This document shows positions 63,797 to 64,000 of a DNA stretch of 64,000 bases, in pieces. This DNA comes from Rhizobium skierniewicense (GTDB taxonomy: Bacteria > Pseudomonadota > Alphaproteobacteria > Rhizobiales > Rhizobiaceae), in NCBI RefSeq assembly GCF_014196515.1, contig NZ_JACIDV010000015.1:1-64000 (forward strand), written 5' to 3'. Each line of letters begins with the position of its first letter. Position 1 is the first letter of the stretch. The position numbers and the translations under genes were made by a program. Under the pieces are notes generated by a model, which saw only the letters and a list, made by a program, of their open reading frames with translations, was not told the origin of the DNA and did no database searches.

Positions 63797-64000
63797 ATGG
63801 GACCGGATCAACCGCAGCATTCGCTTGGGCGGCGCCTTTTCAAGAAACTGTACCATGCAGCCATTCAAAGCCTGCCGATCAAGCGGGCAACGCAACTGCA
63901 ATATTATCGCTATCACAAATTATGGGCTAATCTTGATCATCCCAAGACGCTGAACGAACATCTCTGCGCGCGTAAAATTGCCTGGGTCGGGCCCCAGTCC
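63797..64000 (+). CDS. TupA-like ATP-grasp or glycosyltransferase, partial (cut by window end)
   Basis: Only the first 68 codons are present. The N-terminus is basic (RRLFKKLYHA), followed by YYRYHKLWANLDHPKTLNEHL. The HPKTLNEHLCARKIAW stretch resembles the start of TupA-like ATP-grasp proteins, which work in polysaccharide or teichuronopeptide assembly. RBS AAGAGG lies upstream of the ATG. Operon position supports a polysaccharide role; the assignment rests on one short motif. Confidence 0.55.
   Translation, partial: MGPDQPQHSLGRRLFKKLYHAAIQSLPIKRATQLQYYRYHKLWANLDHPKTLNEHLCARKIAWVGPQS

Overview
The window is typical of a Rhizobiaceae genome (Agrobacterium/Rhizobium type) and most likely lies on a secondary replicon, either a chromid or a large plasmid. 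The main evidence is a complete repABC replication and partition unit at about 47.6-51.3 kb, a system characteristic of alphaproteobacterial plasmids and chromids. GC-rich coding sequence, abundant tripartite tricarboxylate transport and LysR/LacI/GntR/AraC regulation fit the same group. I see no rRNA, tRNA or CRISPR array.

Left part (0-14.4 kb): a GGDEF/EAL cyclic-di-GMP protein; a two-gene unit of a ClpP-fold secretory protein and a coiled-coil membrane protein; a membrane protein; then an aromatic catabolic cluster. This cluster holds a truncated FAH-family hydrolase, a 3-hydroxybenzoate 6-hydroxylase-like flavoprotein, a VanA-type Rieske oxygenase with its VanB-type reductase, and gentisate 1,2-dioxygenase. 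It is bordered by decayed IS5 and IS6 copies and by broken genes, so it looks like a worn, transferred island.

Middle-left (14.5-28 kb): a LysR gene divergent from an L-talarate/galactarate dehydratase; a LacI regulator facing a tctCBA transporter across a near-perfect 36-bp palindrome, which together suggest an aldarate uptake and dehydration module; a broken alpha/beta hydrolase, an SDR, an AraC regulator, an IS110 remnant, and a PaoABC-type periplasmic molybdenum aldehyde oxidoreductase.

Middle (28-47.5 kb): a membrane class III nucleotide cyclase; a LysR/MFS divergent pair followed by an exported alpha/beta hydrolase, an exported CMD-CMD-cupin protein and an exported cyclophilin-like protein; an SbmA/YddA-like ABC transporter; a full malonate decarboxylase operon (mdcACDEGBH) with a divergent MatC-type carrier and a GntR regulator; an orphan TctC; and a heme oxygenase.

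Right part (47.6-64 kb): repABC with a recognisable counter-transcribed RNA between repB and repC and two parS-like palindromes upstream of repA, one of them inside the next gene; a class III aminotransferase with a divergent XRE-cupin regulator; an archaic (Csu-like) chaperone-usher pilus operon; and the start of a surface polysaccharide locus (Wzz/GumC-like protein with a degenerate kinase domain, a flippase, and a partial TupA-like protein cut by the window end).
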